DNA from: Fen-1258 sp041658245
GTDB lineage: Bacteria; Bacteroidota; Ignavibacteria; Ignavibacteriales; Melioribacteraceae
Length of the DNA: 15,964 nt
NCBI GenBank assembly: GCA_041658245.1
Contig: JBBAAM010000067.1
Location: 1-15,964 of the forward strand
Direction: 5' to 3'
Positions 15,224-15,964 of this stretch are shown piece after piece. The translations under genes and the position numbers were made by a program. Every line of letters starts with the position of its first letter. Position 1 is the first letter of the stretch. Below the pieces are notes generated by a model, which saw nothing but the letters and a program-made list of their open reading frames with translations, made no database searches and was not told where the DNA came from.

Positions 15224-15964
15224 TAGTAACTCTCGTTTATTCCCGGAAATTTTTCTTCTTTGATGTCTTTATTAAAATTGTTCAGAGCCGTTTTTATCAA
15301 GTCGTAACCATCTAAATATTTTCTCACAAACTTCGGATTAAAATTCTTATTCAGTCCCAACAAATCCTGAAGCACAAGAACTTGTCCTGAAGTAAAAGGA
15401 CCTGCGCCAATTCCAATAGTTGGAATTTCTAATTCATCTGTAATTTTTTTTGCAGCTTCAGCGGGAATCATTTCCAACACTATAGAAAAGCAGCCGGCTT
15501 GCTGAAGCAATAGAGAGTCTTGAAATATTTTTTTAGCAGTAAGCTCGTCTTTTCCTTGCAGCTTAAAGCCGCCAAGCTGATGAACCGACTGCGGCGTTAA
15601 ACCCAAATGCCCCAACACGGGCACGCCGGATTTAACAAGATGTTCAATCATTTCAAGATTTCCATCGGCTCCTTCAATCTTAACTGCTTGCGCGCCTGCC
15701 TTCATAAATCTATCAACCGATTCCATCAAGTAATTAAGATTTTTTCTATGAGCAAGAAAAGGTAAATCTCCAATAAGAAATTTATTTTTCAATCCGCGTT
15801 TAACTGCTTCAATGTGATAACACATCATTTCTAATTCGGCGTTCACAGTAGTTTCAAAACCGTGCATAACCATTGCCGCGCTGTCTCCAACTAAAACCGC
15901 ATCTATGTCGCTTTCATCAATAATCTGAGCAGACCAATAATCGTAACACGTAACGAGAGAAATT
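15223..15964 (-). CDS. panB: 3-methyl-2-oxobutanoate hydroxymethyltransferase PanB (5' end beyond the window)
   Basis: PanB adds a hydroxymethyl group from methylene-tetrahydrofolate to 2-oxoisovalerate, giving ketopantoate, the first step to pantothenate. The frame stays open to the right edge, with the first visible codon at 15963-15961; 246 codons are visible, and the family normally has about 265-280. The visible N-terminal part reads LVTCYDYWSAQIID and then LVGDS, whose Asp binds the metal, so the internal ATG at 15873 is not the start. Further motifs are GDLPFL with the second metal Asp, VKIEGADG, PVLGHLGLTPQSVHQLGG, and IGIGAGPFTSGQVLVLQDLLG. It is the most upstream visible gene of the cofactor operon. 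The promoter and perhaps more genes lie to the right. Confidence 0.95.
   Translation of the reverse strand, partial: ISLVTCYDYWSAQIIDESDIDAVLVGDSAAMVMHGFETTVNAELEMMCYHIEAVKRGLKNKFLIGDLPFLAHRKNLNYLMESVDRFMKAGAQAVKIEGADGNLEMIEHLVKSGVPVLGHLGLTPQSVHQLGGFKLQGKDELTAKKIFQDSLLLQQAGCFSIVLEMIPAEAAKKITDELEIPTIGIGAGPFTSGQVLVLQDLLGLNKNFNPKFVRKYLDGYDLIKTALNNFNKDIKEEKFPGINESY

Overview
The window is A+T-rich bacterial DNA with tightly packed genes and almost no intergenic space. Split ATP-binding cassette (ABC) exporter subunits, a DUF3943 gene and A/T-rich lipoprotein and outer-membrane genes suggest a Gram-negative bacterium near the Bacteroidota/Ignavibacteriota. This placement rests on gene content alone and is tentative. 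No rRNA, tRNA, CRISPR array or transposase gene was recognised.

Left edge (1-1032): the 3' end of a large superfamily 2 helicase with a C-terminal phospholipase D (PLD)-type nuclease domain, of the kind found in defence or conflict systems. A 146-base gap follows. It holds an in-frame 41-codon open stretch and a perfect 9-base inverted repeat just before the next gene.

Plus-strand efflux operon (1033-7738): TetR-family regulator, TolC-like outer-membrane channel, lipoprotein membrane-fusion protein, two ABC ATPases and two ABC-2 permeases. Gaps are 0-25 bases, with several start/stop overlaps. This is the YbhGFSR/CecR type of exporter with its own outer-membrane channel, so it can span the whole envelope. 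The two ATPases correspond to the two halves of the single E. coli YbhF protein and carry complementary defects, predicting one good and one degenerate ATP site. The operon ends in a hairpin that also contains five evenly spaced GGG runs.

Scar region (7845-9060): a plus-strand DUF3943 gene, apparently frameshifted at its start and cut at its 3' end, meets a minus-strand ribD deaminase-domain gene that is also cut at its 3' end. The two reading frames overlap convergently by 187 bases. The homology of both stops at about 8683, which looks like a rearrangement breakpoint or an assembly join.

Minus-strand cofactor operon (15964 down to 9096, possibly to 8662): panB (cut by the right edge), panC, coaBC, coaX, nadB, nadC and nadA. 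They follow one another with overlaps of 1, 14, 4 and 4 bases and gaps of 14 and 10 bases. The first four serve pantothenate and coenzyme A synthesis; the last three make NAD precursor from aspartate and dihydroxyacetone phosphate. The promoter lies beyond the right edge. panD, panE, coaD, coaE, nadD and nadE are not in the window.
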